Assembly (NCBI RefSeq): GCF_024506395.1
Contig: NZ_JANIBO010000006.1
Coordinates: 1-64,000 of the forward strand
DNA length: 64,000 nt
Source of the DNA: Cetobacterium sp. NK01
GTDB taxonomy: Bacteria; Fusobacteriota; Fusobacteriia; Fusobacteriales; Fusobacteriaceae
Direction of reading: 5' to 3'
The notes below the pieces were generated by a model. It was not told the origin of the DNA. It saw nothing but the letters and a program-made list of their open reading frames with translations, and searched no databases. Positions 29,412 to 39,043 of the stretch are shown here, one piece after another (the stretch's first letter is position 1; the number at the start of each line of letters is the position of its first letter). The position numbers were made by a program, and so were the translations under genes.

Positions 29412-29834
29412 ATGATTCAATTTATAGTTGCAACTCATGGAAAATTTGCAGAAGGAATAAAAACATCTATCGAATTAATTATTGGAAATATTGATAATTT
29501 AGAAATATTAAATTGTTATATAACTCAAAATTTTAATTTAAAAGAAGAAGTTGAATTTATTTTAAAAAAATATCCGAAAGAAGAGTTAATTGTTTTAACA
29601 GATATATTTGGAGGAAGTGTAAATAATGAGTTTTTAGAAAATATATCTAACTATAAAAATTTAAATATTGTTTCAGGAGTAAATTTACCATTAATTTTAA
29701 CATTAATAGAAAAACAAAATGATTATGACAATATAAAGGAATTGATACGTGAAAGTATAGAAGAATGTAGTAATTCTTTAATTTATTGTAATGATGAGCT
29801 AGAAAAAAAAATAGAAGAGGACCAAGAGTTCTAA
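29412..29834 (+). CDS. gfrA: PTS mannose-family IIA component
   Basis: 140 aa, the usual length for a separate IIA of this family. It accepts phosphate from HPr on a histidine and passes it to IIB. The N-terminus FIVATHGKFAEGIKTS holds the expected phospho-histidine, His9. A later DIFGGSVNN stretch is also typical of the fold. Cytoplasmic. AAAGGAGGG lies 5 bases before the ATG. It is first in an operon IIA-IIB-IIC-IID-SIS-SIS, in the order of the gfr operon known from Salmonella for fructoselysine and glucoselysine. The symbol rests on that order and on the last gene, not on IIA itself. The other copy (59511) has a shifted frame. Confidence 0.85.
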   Translation: MIQFIVATHGKFAEGIKTSIELIIGNIDNLEILNCYITQNFNLKEEVEFILKKYPKEELIVLTDIFGGSVNNEFLENISNYKNLNIVSGVNLPLILTLIEKQNDYDNIKELIRESIEECSNSLIYCNDELEKKIEEDQEF

Positions 29835-29849
29835 AAATGGAGGAGTGTT

Positions 29850-30311
29850 ATGATTCTTTTATTAAGGGTAGATCATAGATTGTTACATGGACAAGTTGCA
29901 TTTTCATGGATACAAAATTTAGGAGCAGATTGTATATTGATAGCTAATGACAGTGTAGTAAATGATGAATTAAGAAAAACAACAATGAAGTTAGCAAAAC
30001 CACAAGAAGTAAAATTAGTAATAAAAAATATAGAGGACTCAATACAAGCTTTAAAATCTGGTGTTACAGATAAATATAAACTTTTTATAGTTGTAGAATC
30101 TGTTGAGGATGCTTATAAAATAGCCAGTGAGGTAGGTAACATAAAACAAATAAATCTAGGAGGAGTTAAAGCGAGAGAAAATAGCAGAAATATATCAAAA
30201 GCAGTAAATCTATTAGAAGAAGAAGAAAACCTTTTAAAAGAACTTCAAAGTTTGGGGATTGAGATTGAAATTAGACAAGTAGCTAATGATAATAAAGTTT
30301 TATATAGATAG
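29850..30311 (+). CDS. gfrB: PTS mannose-family IIB component
   Basis: 153 aa. It receives phosphate from IIA and phosphorylates the sugar as it enters through IIC/IID. RVDHRLLHGQV at the N-terminus contains the phosphorylated His13 in the context conserved in sorbose/mannose-type IIB. QINLGGVKAR near residue 103 and the GIEIEIRQV end are also typical. Cytoplasmic, associated with the membrane complex. GGAGGAG precedes the ATG by 4 bases, 15 bases after gfrA. Complete here and at 59950. Family very sure; substrate inferred from neighbours. Confidence 0.9.
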   Translation: MILLLRVDHRLLHGQVAFSWIQNLGADCILIANDSVVNDELRKTTMKLAKPQEVKLVIKNIEDSIQALKSGVTDKYKLFIVVESVEDAYKIASEVGNIKQINLGGVKARENSRNISKAVNLLEEEENLLKELQSLGIEIEIRQVANDNKVLYR

Positions 30312-30328
30312 AAAAGGGGAGGATAGAT

Positions 30329-31107
30329 ATGATGCAAGCATTTTTATTAGCATTAGTAGCTTTTATAGCTCAATGTGATTATGCCTTAGGAACAAGCTTA
30401 ATATCAAGACCAATAGTAACTGGATTTTTAACTGGGTTAGTAATGGGAGATTTAAAAATGGGATTGATAATGGGAGCTACATTGGAGTTAGCTTTTATTG
30501 GATCTTTTGCTATGGAGAAGCAATTCCACCAGATGTAGTAACTGGAGGAATATTAGGAGTTGCCTTTGCAATATCTTCAGGTGCTGGTGCAGAGACAGCT
30601 TTATTACTGGCTTTACCAATTGCAACATTTACTTTAATTTTAAAAAATGCGTATCTAGGAGTTGTTATACCAATATTAGGTCACAAAGCTGATGAATATG
30701 CAGATGAGTGTAATATAAAAGGAATAGAGCGTATGCATTTAATATCTGGATTTGGTTTATCTTTGATGTTGGCGATAATAGTATTCTTTTCATATTTATT
30801 AGGAAGTAATGCAGTATCTTTGGTTTTACAGGCAATACCAGAATTTATTCATAAAGGGTTAGCAATAACAACTGGATTAATTCCAACTCTTGGATTTGCA
30901 ATGTTAGCAAAACTTCTTATAAATAAAAAAGTTTTACCATATTTTTTCGTTGGCTTTGCCATTGCAATTTATACAGAAATCCCATTGACAGGAATTGCAA
31001 TATTTGGTGCTTTAATAGCATTAATAACAGTAAATCCAATGTCACAAAGACAGTTAGTAGAAAGTGGAAACTTAAGTGAGAAAGGAGATGGTGATGATGA
31101 TTTCTAA
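30329..31107 (+). pseudogene. gfrC: PTS mannose-family IIC component, frame broken in this copy
   Basis: One frameshift near 30514, where GCTATGGAGAAGC replaces GCTATTGGAGGAGC of the intact third copy. The rest matches 60429-61208. Confidence 0.87.
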
Positions 31108-31919
31108 TAAAAAAGATGAGAAAGATATTACGCAAAAAGATTTGAATAAGATATTTTGGAGATCTTTTCAAATGGAATTCTCATGGAATTATGAAAGACA
31201 AATGAACTTAGCATATGCATATGCAATAGCACCAATATTAAAAAAAATATATACAAATAATCATTTAGAATTAAAAAAAGCTTTGAAACGTCATCTAGAG
31301 TTTTTTAATATGACTCCTTGGATTGTAACTTTAATGTTAGGAATATCAGTAGTTCTTGAAGAGGGAAATAAAAAGATGGAAAATTTGATGAAAACTCAAT
31401 AAATGGAATAAAAACAGCATTAATGGGTCCATTATCAGGGATAGGAGATTCTTTCTTTTGGGGAACTTTAAGATTAATTGCTACAGGAATAGGAACAGCT
31501 CTTTCATTACAAGGAAATATATTAGGTCCAATTCTATTTCTATTGGTATTTAATATTCCACATATAATTATAAGATATCTTTTTATAAAGTTAGGGTATA
31601 AATTGGGGTAGACTTTTTAACTAAACTTGAAAAATCAGGAGCAGTTGAGAAAGTTACTTACGGAGCAACTATATTAGGATTAATTGTTATTGGAGGAATG
31701 ACAGCAAGAATGGTAGATATTTCAACACCATTAGCTTTTAAAGCTGGAGGTTCAACAATAGAAGTCCAAAGTATTTTAGATGATATAATGCCTGGTATTT
31801 TAAAATTAGGAATGTTTGGTATTGTGTATTATTTATTAAATAAAAATGTTAAACCAATAACAATACTTTTAGGAATGGCAATATTTGGAATTTTTGGAAC
31901 TTTAGTTGGGTTCTTTTAA
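31094..31919 (+). pseudogene. gfrD: PTS mannose-family IID component, frame broken in this copy
   Basis: Two losses, near 31370 (A run) and 31606 (G run). Intact at 1000-1827 and 61195-62022. Confidence 0.87.
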
Positions 31920-31930
31920 GAGGTACATTT

Positions 31931-32986
31931 ATGGAAACTATGTTAAGCAATATACATGATGAAAAGAATACTTTAACAAATATTTTATTAAATTTTCAAG
32001 ATAAAAATAAACATATTTTAAAAGATTTAAAAGACTATAAAATTAAAAGAATTTTAATTTTAGCTACAGGTTCTTCTATTAATGCGGCAATTACAGTCAA
32101 ATATTTTTTACAAGATATATTAGAAGCTAAAGTTTTTATAGAGGAACCATCTATTTTTTATGATTATGAAAAAATAGATTTAGATTTAGATTTGATTATT
32201 GTAATATCTCAAAGTGGAAAAAGCACTTCAACAATAAATGCTACTAAAAAAATAGCTGAAGTATTAAAAAAACCAGTAATAATAGTAACAAACAACTTAG
32301 AAAGTCCAATAACAAAATATTCACAATATATTTTAGATTTAAATATAGGTATAGAAAATGTAGGATTTGTAACTAAAGGTTTTAGTGGAACTGTTTTAAA
32401 TTTATTCTTATTGGGAATAAATTTAAAAAATCAACATTTTAAATATTTTGAAGAGTTGGAATATTTGATTGGCAATATAAACACAGTTATTGAAAATACT
32501 AATTTATACTTTGAAAAAAATAAAGAAATTTTAAGAGAGATAAATAGATTTATATGTTTAGGTTATGGGGCAAATTATGGTATTACAAAAGAGTTCGAAA
32601 CTAAATTTACAGAAGTAGTTAGATGTCCATCAACAGGTCATGAACTTGAAGCATACATGCATGGACCATATTTAGAAGCTAATAATTCAAATGCCATATT
32701 TTATTTAGATTTAGACTTAAATATTACATTGTCAAAAAGATTACATACTTTAAAAAAATATATGGAAAACTATATTGGATTTTCAACAATTATAACAAAT
32801 AGTAAGAATAAAGATAATCAAACAATAAATTTGAATGTATCAAAAGATGTAAATCCAAATTTTTTAACTTTGTTATATATTATTCCAATTCAAATATTAA
32901 GCTATAAAATAGCTCAAGAAAAGAAAATTAATGTAGAAAAAAAGATTTTTACAGATTTTGATTTAGTTTTAAAAAGTAAAATATAA
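31931..32986 (+). CDS. gfrE: SIS-domain sugar-phosphate deglycase/isomerase, GfrE-like
   Basis: 351 aa with two SIS (sugar isomerase) domains, as in the isomerase half of GlmS. The first has a phosphate-binding loop (LATGSSINAA near 46, then VISQSGKSTST near 91). The second starts near 190 (ICLGYGANYG), with the active-site region RCPSTGHELEAYMHGPYLEA near 230. It probably splits a phosphorylated glycated amino acid into hexose 6-phosphate and the free amino acid; in the gfr operon of Salmonella the matching gene is the glucoselysine-6-phosphate deglycase. Cytoplasmic. It follows gfrD by 11 bases and precedes gfrF by 19. Intact here and at 62034; the two differ at one codon (Phe or Tyr near residue 76). 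Exact substrate is inference. Confidence 0.75.
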   Translation: METMLSNIHDEKNTLTNILLNFQDKNKHILKDLKDYKIKRILILATGSSINAAITVKYFLQDILEAKVFIEEPSIFYDYEKIDLDLDLIIVISQSGKSTSTINATKKIAEVLKKPVIIVTNNLESPITKYSQYILDLNIGIENVGFVTKGFSGTVLNLFLLGINLKNQHFKYFEELEYLIGNINTVIENTNLYFEKNKEILREINRFICLGYGANYGITKEFETKFTEVVRCPSTGHELEAYMHGPYLEANNSNAIFYLDLDLNITLSKRLHTLKKYMENYIGFSTIITNSKNKDNQTINLNVSKDVNPNFLTLLYIIPIQILSYKIAQEKKINVEKKIFTDFDLVLKSKI

Positions 32987-33005
32987 ATATAAATGGAGGG
33001 TAATT

Positions 33006-34034
33006 ATGTCAAAATATTCTGAAATGTTAAAATTTAAAGAGGAGGAGTATAGAAATAGTGCTAAACTAATAGGGGAGGCTAAACCAATAGCAGAAGAAAT
33101 TGCTAATATAGTTACAAAAGATGGATTTTCAAATATATTCTTTACAGCAGTTGGTGGTAGTTTAGCACCTTTAATGGCAATGGGAGAGATTGCAAAGCAA
33201 CTTACAGAACTACCTGTTTATGTAGAACAAGCAGCGGAGTTAATTGTAAGAGGACATAAGGCTTTAACAGAAAAATCATTAATAATAACTTTGTCAAAAT
33301 CAGGAGATACAAAAGAAACAGTTGAAATGGCTAAAAAATATAAAGAGATGGGGATAAGAGTTATATCTTGTACAAAAAATTTAGAATCTCCTTTAGCTAA
33401 AAATTCTAATTATGTAATTCCAATGAGACATGAAAATGGTGTAGAGTATGAGTATATGCTATTATTTTGGTTATTTTTTAAAATTTTGTCAAATAGAGGA
33501 GAGTTTTTAGATTATAATGATTTTGGAAATCAGTTATTATTACTACCAGAAAATTTATTAGAGGCAAAATTACAATTTGATCCTCAAGCAAAAGAAATGG
33601 CAAAACAGTATTATAAAGAGCCATATATGATTTGGATTGGTGGTGGTGAAGTGTGGGGTGAGACGTATCTATTCTCAATGTGTTTGTTAGAAGAGATGCA
33701 ATGGTTAAAAACAAAGTCTGTTACAAGTTCAGAATTTTTCCATGGAACTTTAGAAATAGTAGAGGAAGATACTTGTGTATTTTTAGTTAAAGGTTCTGGA
33801 AAAACAAGAGTTTTAGATGATAGAGCTGAAAAGTTTTTGAAGAAATATACAAAAAAATTAAGTATTATTGATACATTAGATTTTAAATTAAACGGAATAG
33901 ATGAAAAATATCGTTGGATAATAGCACCAACAATTGCATCAACAGTTTTGGTTGATCGATTGGCGTTTCATTTTGAAGATAATACAAAACACTCTCTAGA
34001 TATTAGAAGATATTATAGACAGTTTGATTATTAA
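33006..34034 (+). CDS. gfrF: FrlB/GfrF-like fructoselysine-6-phosphate deglycase
   Basis: 342 aa, the usual size for FrlB. Two SIS domains: AVGGSLAPLMAMG near 48 and TLSKSGDTKETVEMA near 98 bind the sugar phosphate. The second domain opens with WIGGGEVWGETY near 209. SSEFFHGTLEIVEE near 240 matches the SGEFRHGPLEIVE signature of E. coli FrlB, and the protein ends RRYYRQFDY, as FrlB ends RRYYGGLVEY (recalled from knowledge, not searched). It should cleave fructoselysine 6-phosphate (or a close analogue) to glucose 6-phosphate and lysine. GGAGGG lies 5 bases before the ATG. Last gene of the operon, with a terminator at its stop. This is the gene that best fixes the operon's role. Confidence 0.82.
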   Translation: MSKYSEMLKFKEEEYRNSAKLIGEAKPIAEEIANIVTKDGFSNIFFTAVGGSLAPLMAMGEIAKQLTELPVYVEQAAELIVRGHKALTEKSLIITLSKSGDTKETVEMAKKYKEMGIRVISCTKNLESPLAKNSNYVIPMRHENGVEYEYMLLFWLFFKILSNRGEFLDYNDFGNQLLLLPENLLEAKLQFDPQAKEMAKQYYKEPYMIWIGGGEVWGETYLFSMCLLEEMQWLKTKSVTSSEFFHGTLEIVEEDTCVFLVKGSGKTRVLDDRAEKFLKKYTKKLSIIDTLDFKLNGIDEKYRWIIAPTIASTVLVDRLAFHFEDNTKHSLDIRRYYRQFDY

Positions 34035-34065
34035 AAAGTTGCAGCTTAAAGCTGCAACTTTTTTT
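34034..34065 (+). terminator. Rho-independent terminator of the gfr operon
   Basis: Same perfect stem-loop and T run as at 3937-3968, abutting the gfrF stop codon. Confidence 0.9.
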
Positions 34066-34118
34066 GTATATTGAATAGATAAATATATTTAATTTATATA
34101 TTATTTCAGAGTTAAGTT

Positions 34119-34310
34119 TTAAATATCAAGTGTAAAATTAAAATATGTCTTAGTTAATTCAATAAAAGTTTTACAGGCCTTTGACAAGTAAGTTCCTTTT
34201 TTATAACTAACTACAACATCCCAACTTGGATTTCCTTTAATAGGAAAATAAGAAAGAGACTGGATACTTTTTTTTGCATAGTAATGGGGAACTATGCTAC
34301 AACATAAAGA
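34119..34310 (-). pseudogene. LysR-type regulator, C-terminal remnant cut by IS1
   Basis: Identical to 4022-4213: 63 codons of a LysR substrate-binding-domain end running from the IS edge to a stop. Its truncation is the same in both units, so it is real. Confidence 0.6.
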
Positions 34311-35760
34311 GGGAGTATACCAAATTTAGTGTAAATTAACTTCTTAGCTATCAAATTTTAAATGTCCAAATAGGCTATCTTAACTTGGGTACTTTTAAAG
34401 GTACTTATTGATAAGATAGCTTTTTTTATTTCAAATATTTCTCTAAACGACCTTCATACTCTATTGATAACATTCTTAAGATTCCTTCCCAACCTCTAAT
34501 TTTTTGATTCCATTTTTTCATAATATTTTTACTAGAAAGATAAAGAATCTTTAATAAAGCATCTTCACTAGGGTAAATAGATCTAGAATTACTAACTTTT
34601 CTAAATTGGCTATTTAAACTTTCAATTATATTTGTTGTATAGATCATCTTTCTAATTTCCATAGGAAAGTTGAAAAAAAGCGATAACTCATTCCAATTAG
34701 TATACCAACTTCTAAGAGCTGGCGCAAATTCAGGAAGGTCATTTTTCAAAGCTTCCAAAGCTTGAAATGCTGATTCCGCATTAGTAACATTGTAAATATT
34801 TTTAAGTTGTTGGGCGTAGCTTTTTCTATCTTGATAATTCATAAATCTTAATGTATTTCTAATTTGATGTACCATACAACGTTGTATTTGAGCCTCTGGA
34901 AAAATAGTTGAGATTGCGTCACCAAATCCTTTTAAACCATCAATAGACACAGTAAAAATATCCTCAACCCCTCTAGATCTTAATTCGTCTACAACTTTTA
35001 ACCAAAATTTAGAACTTTCATTCTCTCCTATTACAATACTCAAAATATCCTTTTTTCCTTCTAGGTCTATTCCTAAAACAACATATGCAGCTCTATTTGA
35101 AACTTTACCATTACTTTTAATATTGAAATGTATTGCATCCATGAAAACAAAAGGATAACATTTTTGTAATGGCCTATTTTTCCAAGTATCTATCTCTTCA
35201 AAAACCTTATCAGTAATTCTACTAATCTGCGACGCTGAGAACGTCAATCCATAAATCTCTTCAAGATGAGCATTAATCTCAGAAATAGTCATTCCACGCC
35301 CATACATAGAGATAATTTTATCTTCAATATCAGAAATATCTCTAGAATATTTGGGAACAATTGTTGGTTCAAATTGACCTTCCCTATCTCTAGGAATATC
35401 AACTTGAACTTTTCCAAGAGAAGTATTAACTTGCTTAGAATTGTATCCATTTCTACTGTTGGTAGTGTTGGCGCTTGATTCTCTGTCGTATTTATCATAT
35501 CCAATAGATTCATCAAACTCAGCTTGCATCAAGATATTAACCATATCCTTAAACATATTTTTCATAAAATCTTGAGCGTCGTTAGCAGATTTAATCTTAT
35601 TCTCTTCAATTAATTGTTTAACAAGTGGATTTACTTCTGAATTTTTTCTAGCCATAAAAAAACCTCCTCAGTTATTAATTTAATTATACAAATTAATAGC
35701 CAAGAAGGTAAAATATATATATTCAATTTTTACAATTTACACTAAATTTGGGAAACCCTC
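34311..35760 (-). mobile_element. IS256-family insertion sequence, copy IS1
   Basis: 1450 bp with the same inverted ends as the other copies. Left neighbour is the LysR remnant (CATAAAGA); right neighbour is the CTATGAAG duplication. It is the right arm of the composite element and carries an intact transposase. Confidence 0.9.
34426..35655 (-). CDS. IS256-family (Mutator-type) transposase
   Basis: 409 aa, full length for the family. The DDE catalytic triad can be read: D173 in FVFMDAIHF, D239 in VSIDGLKGF and E345 in YTTNIIESLNSQF, with the spacing of IS256 transposases. CMVHQIRNTLRF (260-271) is another conserved block between the second D and E. The N-terminal part (residues 1-150) holds the DNA-binding helices. 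It cuts the IS ends and joins them to new sites with 8-bp duplications. AGGAGGTT precedes the ATG. This copy is intact and could move IS1 and, in trans, IS2 or the whole composite. It differs from the IS2 transposase at residue 33 (Asn here, Ser there). Confidence 0.95.
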   Translation of the reverse strand: MARKNSEVNPLVKQLIEENKIKSANDAQDFMKNMFKDMVNILMQAEFDESIGYDKYDRESSANTTNSRNGYNSKQVNTSLGKVQVDIPRDREGQFEPTIVPKYSRDISDIEDKIISMYGRGMTISEINAHLEEIYGLTFSASQISRITDKVFEEIDTWKNRPLQKCYPFVFMDAIHFNIKSNGKVSNRAAYVVLGIDLEGKKDILSIVIGENESSKFWLKVVDELRSRGVEDIFTVSIDGLKGFGDAISTIFPEAQIQRCMVHQIRNTLRFMNYQDRKSYAQQLKNIYNVTNAESAFQALEALKNDLPEFAPALRSWYTNWNELSLFFNFPMEIRKMIYTTNIIESLNSQFRKVSNSRSIYPSEDALLKILYLSSKNIMKKWNQKIRGWEGILRMLSIEYEGRLEKYLK

Positions 35761-35768
35761 CTATGAAG
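35761..35768. repeat. 8-bp target-site duplication CTATGAAG, right side of the composite
   Basis: Directly follows the right end of IS1; pairs with 26511-26518. Confidence 0.75.
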
Positions 35769-35782
35769 AGATGAGGTATACT

Positions 35783-36379
35783 TTAGTATACCTCATTTTT
35801 ATTGTTTAAGTATCTTTTCACCTTTTTTTTAATTCTTTGAATAGTATTATCTATACGTTTTGGTGTATCACCTAATATGTCTGCAATTTCTATATATGTT
35901 TTTTGTTGAATCAAATGACTAAAAACTTGTTTTTCAAAGTCACTTAAATTTTTATCTAAATAATTATTTAATAGTTCAACTAACTCTTTTCCTAAAAGCA
36001 ACTCTTCTGGTGTATGAAAACATAAGGATAGAGTTTTATAATCTATTTTTTCAATATTTTCAGAATAACTATCTTTAATTATAGAATCATTAAAAATTTT
36101 ATGTTTGTCTGTATTAGCTTTTTTTATTGTTGTAATCAGTTGTCTCCGGATACAAAGATTTGCAAAAGTAGTAAAAGTAGCTTCCGTATTTGGTTTATAT
36201 GCTTTGATTGCCTTAATTAATCCAATATATCCTTCTTGTTCCAAATCATTTCCTTCTCCGCCTCTTAAGAAAAAATTTTGGCTGTTTTTATAAACTAGTT
36301 TTTGGTATTGATTTATAACTTTTTCCATTGCTTCATGATTTCCATTTTTTGCTTTTAATAAAAGATCATCATCAGTCAT
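35783..36379 (-). CDS. SigH-like sigma-70 family RNA polymerase sigma factor
   Basis: 198 aa from ATG 36379. GGAGGG 7 bases upstream decides this start over a TTG 5 codons earlier. Region 2 runs from about 12 to 90: VINQYQKLVYKNSQNFF, then DLEQEGYIGLIKAIKAY, then FTTFANLCIRRQLITTIKKA. The linker is long and variable. Region 4 near 145-190 (LSDFEKQVFSHLI, then TYIEIADILGDTPKRIDNTIQRIKKK) has the helix-turn-helix for the -35 element. The overall layout is close to Bacillus SigH. It would direct core polymerase to a special promoter set, which I cannot identify. It lies 15 bases beyond the composite's insertion site, so the insertion sits just after its stop and may have altered the downstream end. 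Confidence 0.85.
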   Translation of the reverse strand: MTDDDLLLKAKNGNHEAMEKVINQYQKLVYKNSQNFFLRGGEGNDLEQEGYIGLIKAIKAYKPNTEATFTTFANLCIRRQLITTIKKANTDKHKIFNDSIIKDSYSENIEKIDYKTLSLCFHTPEELLLGKELVELLNNYLDKNLSDFEKQVFSHLIQQKTYIEIADILGDTPKRIDNTIQRIKKKVKRYLNNKNEVY

Positions 36380-36452
36380 ATCAATTCCCTCCAATCGTTA
36401 TATAAATTTAAAGTTTATAGAAAGTACCTTGAGAAAAATTTAGTTTTTGATT

Positions 36453-36890
36453 TTAATAAGTATTGTATTTTCCAGATTCACGCAACTCTTCAGAACCAGA
36501 CCAAATAAAAGAACCTTCTATAATATTTTTAAATCCATGCTTTCTAACAATGATATCTTTGATGTATTCAAGATGAGGACATCTATCATAATGGTGATGA
36601 TCATTTGTCATACAAGAAGCTAAGTGAACTACTGTCTTATCCTTAGGAATTTTATAAAAATCAACCATTTTTCTATTAAAATGTCCAAGTAAGCTTGAAA
36701 CTCCTTTTCCGCAGCATCCTCCACATTCCATAGATAAATACATTATATTTTTATCTTTTGGATAATTTGAAAATGCCCCCTTCTTATCATAAAATGATTG
36801 AACGCAATAGAATCCACTGCATCTTCTTTTTGCAATTGAACATTGAATGATAATGGCAAACTCAATATTATTAAAATCAATATTTTCCAT
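36453..36890 (-). CDS. CGGC-domain protein, 145 aa
   Basis: Cys-rich small protein with the CGGC-domain pattern: IIIQCSIAKRRCSGFYC near 13-29, SMECGGCCGKG near 54, VHLASCMTNDHHHYDRCPH near 90, and an end HGFKNIIEGSF. The Cys and His clusters suggest metal or cluster binding; the family has no settled function. GGAGG lies 6 bases before the ATG at 36890. It lies upstream of the sigma gene on the same strand with a 73-base gap, so the two may be co-transcribed. No signal peptide. Family assignment good, role unknown. Confidence 0.78.
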   Translation of the reverse strand: MENIDFNNIEFAIIIQCSIAKRRCSGFYCVQSFYDKKGAFSNYPKDKNIMYLSMECGGCCGKGVSSLLGHFNRKMVDFYKIPKDKTVVHLASCMTNDHHHYDRCPHLEYIKDIIVRKHGFKNIIEGSFIWSGSEELRESGKYNTY

Positions 36891-37285
36891 AAAGAACCTC
36901 CAAATATGTAATATATTTTTATAAAACTTATATATTATTACTATTAAAGTAAGGTTATTCTTTTTTCAAATTAATCCATTAGCGTTAGTGAATTTGCTGT
37001 AATTATAAAAAAGATAACTCTATTGACCAAGCGTCGGTTTTTTTGTCCTTCGGCACCAAATATTCAATTTTCTCAATAGAATCAAAGGTTAAATGGATGT
37101 TCTAAAATCCTTAGCGTTGTTATTGAAAGTTTTCCTGATGGGACTCATAACAGATAGAGTTGTATTCCGTTTTTTGATAAAGTCGGTTTTGTTCTCTATA
37201 ATTTTATTTGAAAAAAATAAAAAAGAGTATCAACTGAATAATTTAAAATGGAATTATGGATTGATACTTCTGTGGAGGTATTTTA
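36891..37285. other. Intergenic stretch with inverted repeat and shared element
   Basis: Unit-2 copy of 6792-7186; the TTAGCGTTGTTATT element is at 37111-37141. No convincing gene. Confidence 0.5.
37111..37141 (+). repeat. Conserved element TTAGCGTTGTTATT...GTTTTCCTGA, copy A
   Basis: Same as 7012-7042; its partner in this unit is at 43614-43644. Confidence 0.6.
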
Positions 37286-38155
37286 GTGTTGAAAGATAAA
37301 GCAGGTATAGATACAGAGTGTCTTAATATCATAACAAATTTAGAAACTTTAAAAAAACAATTCAATTAAAATTTTAAGTAGAAAAGATGAATTGATGACA
37401 GTGAAGTTAAATATTCATAACGGGAAAGTGGAAGTAAAAATTTACAAGAATATTTGCTGGAAAAAGAAAAGTATTGAAAAAGCTGATGTAACACAATATG
37501 TTAACAAAAGAATAGATATATGCATTGACAGTTTTAAAAATTTTGAAGGAAATAAAAAGATTTCAAACATAATAATTGGACTTTTGCCATAGAGCTAAAA
37601 GAGATACAAGTTTTAGAAACTAAAAATTTATTTGATCAAAAAACAAGAAGTTACCTGCTTAAGAATAGGAATATAGAGTTATGTATTTATGATAAACACA
37701 AGGTTGAGCCGAGTTATGAATATAATACACGAACGGAAATAAGAGTGAAAAGGGTTTCAAAGCTTAATGAATTGGAAACTTTAAAAGCTGTTGAAATTAA
37801 ATTAAAAAACTCTTTGAATCATTTTGAAAAGTTAGAAGAATTATATGTGAAAATCATATGCGAAAGAATTGAGAAAGCCAAAAAAAAAGAAAATAAATAC
37901 TCTAATTTTAAGGCTTTTGTAAATTATAATCACGAATTATTTCTGACAAAAAGAGTTTTTGATGGTGTATTTGATTATATTAGAATGAAACAAACGAAAA
38001 ATAAATGGTTAGAAAATTACAGGAAAGAAAGTTTTCTTGATTTTGAGAGTAAAGCAAGTGTAACAAAGTACCTTAAAAGTATTTTGAAAGCTATGGTTGA
38101 ATTTAGAGGAAATTATAAAGATTGGGATAGAATAAATAAAGCTAGAAAAGGGTAA
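37286..38155 (+). pseudogene. Putative replication-type protein, frame broken in this copy
   Basis: Intact at 7187-8059. This copy has lost bases in homopolymers near 37353, 37440, 37463, 37478 and 37583, and gained one Lys codon near 37880. Confidence 0.7.
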
Positions 38156-38180
38156 AAAACTTTACAACAAAAAATGCCTA

Positions 38181-38206
38181 TTTTCCCCCATTAACAAGGG
38201 GGAAAA
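38181..38206. terminator. Hairpin downstream of the 290-aa gene
   Basis: TTTTCCCCC/GGGGGAAAA stem, as at 8085-8110. Confidence 0.5.
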
Positions 38207-38545
38207 ACATCAAAAAAGTTGTAAAAAAGAATCAAAAACCTAATAAAATCAAAGGTTTATAATGTATTTTTAATAGAATTTATTTGTCCAATGAATAGTG
38301 AGAAATTGGAAAATGATATATAAATTTCTATATTATTTTTCAATTCTGTTAATAACTTTGGATTTCTAAAAGAACTATAAAGATTATATCAAACTAGAGA
38401 AATTAAGATGTATAATTGATTATAAAGCATTACAATATAAGAAGGTTTATAAATGTATAGCCAGTAAGGAGAGGTAACGTAATACCTCTCCGATTATTAT
38501 GTTGAAAGTGGTGGGTTATTATTTCCCTTTTCATTTATAAAGGTG

Positions 38546-38556
38546 GACGAATCGTC
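38546..38556. repeat. Palindrome, variant GACGAATCGTC
   Basis: Unit-2 copy of 8453-8463. Confidence 0.5.
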
Positions 38557-39043
38557 TCATTGTACAGACTATATATGGAGGTAGATTTTATTTTACCAAT
38601 GTAATGCTTTGTATCCATGTTGATGATTATAAAGGTTTTGTTTAATATTCAGATTAAGTTAAACTGGTTTATATAAAAAAATTAGTGCAATCTTTGGAAA
38701 AGTTGTTATTATTAAAAAGATATTAATCGATATAGCTATAATTTCATTGTTGGACAATACACAATCTCGTTGAGTTGATTTAAAATGATTGCATTGATTG
38801 AATAAACATTCTGACTTCATTCTTGATAGCTTATAATGTGGTTGAATGAATAAAGCGTGCTGATGTTTTTAAGATTTGTAACAATTTAGATGAAACTAGA
38901 AAACCTATAAAAGCATTATTCTTTTAAGGTAGAATCGTGAATCTATATTTATTTACAGAGTATGGAGAATTCTCATGTCTTCGTGAAAAAGAAGTAAGTT
39001 ATCATCTGACGTTTCTAAAGGAATCAATAACATACTTCCAACT

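Larger units (their letters stand above)
26519..35760. mobile_element. Composite IS256-bounded element carrying rep2 and the gfr operon
   Basis: About 9.24 kb: IS2 (left), minus-strand Rep_3 gene, gfrABCDEF-like operon, LysR remnant, IS1 (right). Both IS copies lie in the same orientation. The outer flanks carry the same 8 bp (CTATGAAG), while the inner flanks differ (GTATTACT and CATAAAGA). That is the expected signature of the block inserting as one composite transposon, or of recombination between a resident IS and an IS on a circular molecule. The two ISs differ at roughly 1% of positions, consistently in both units, so they are not a fresh duplication. Confidence 0.7.
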
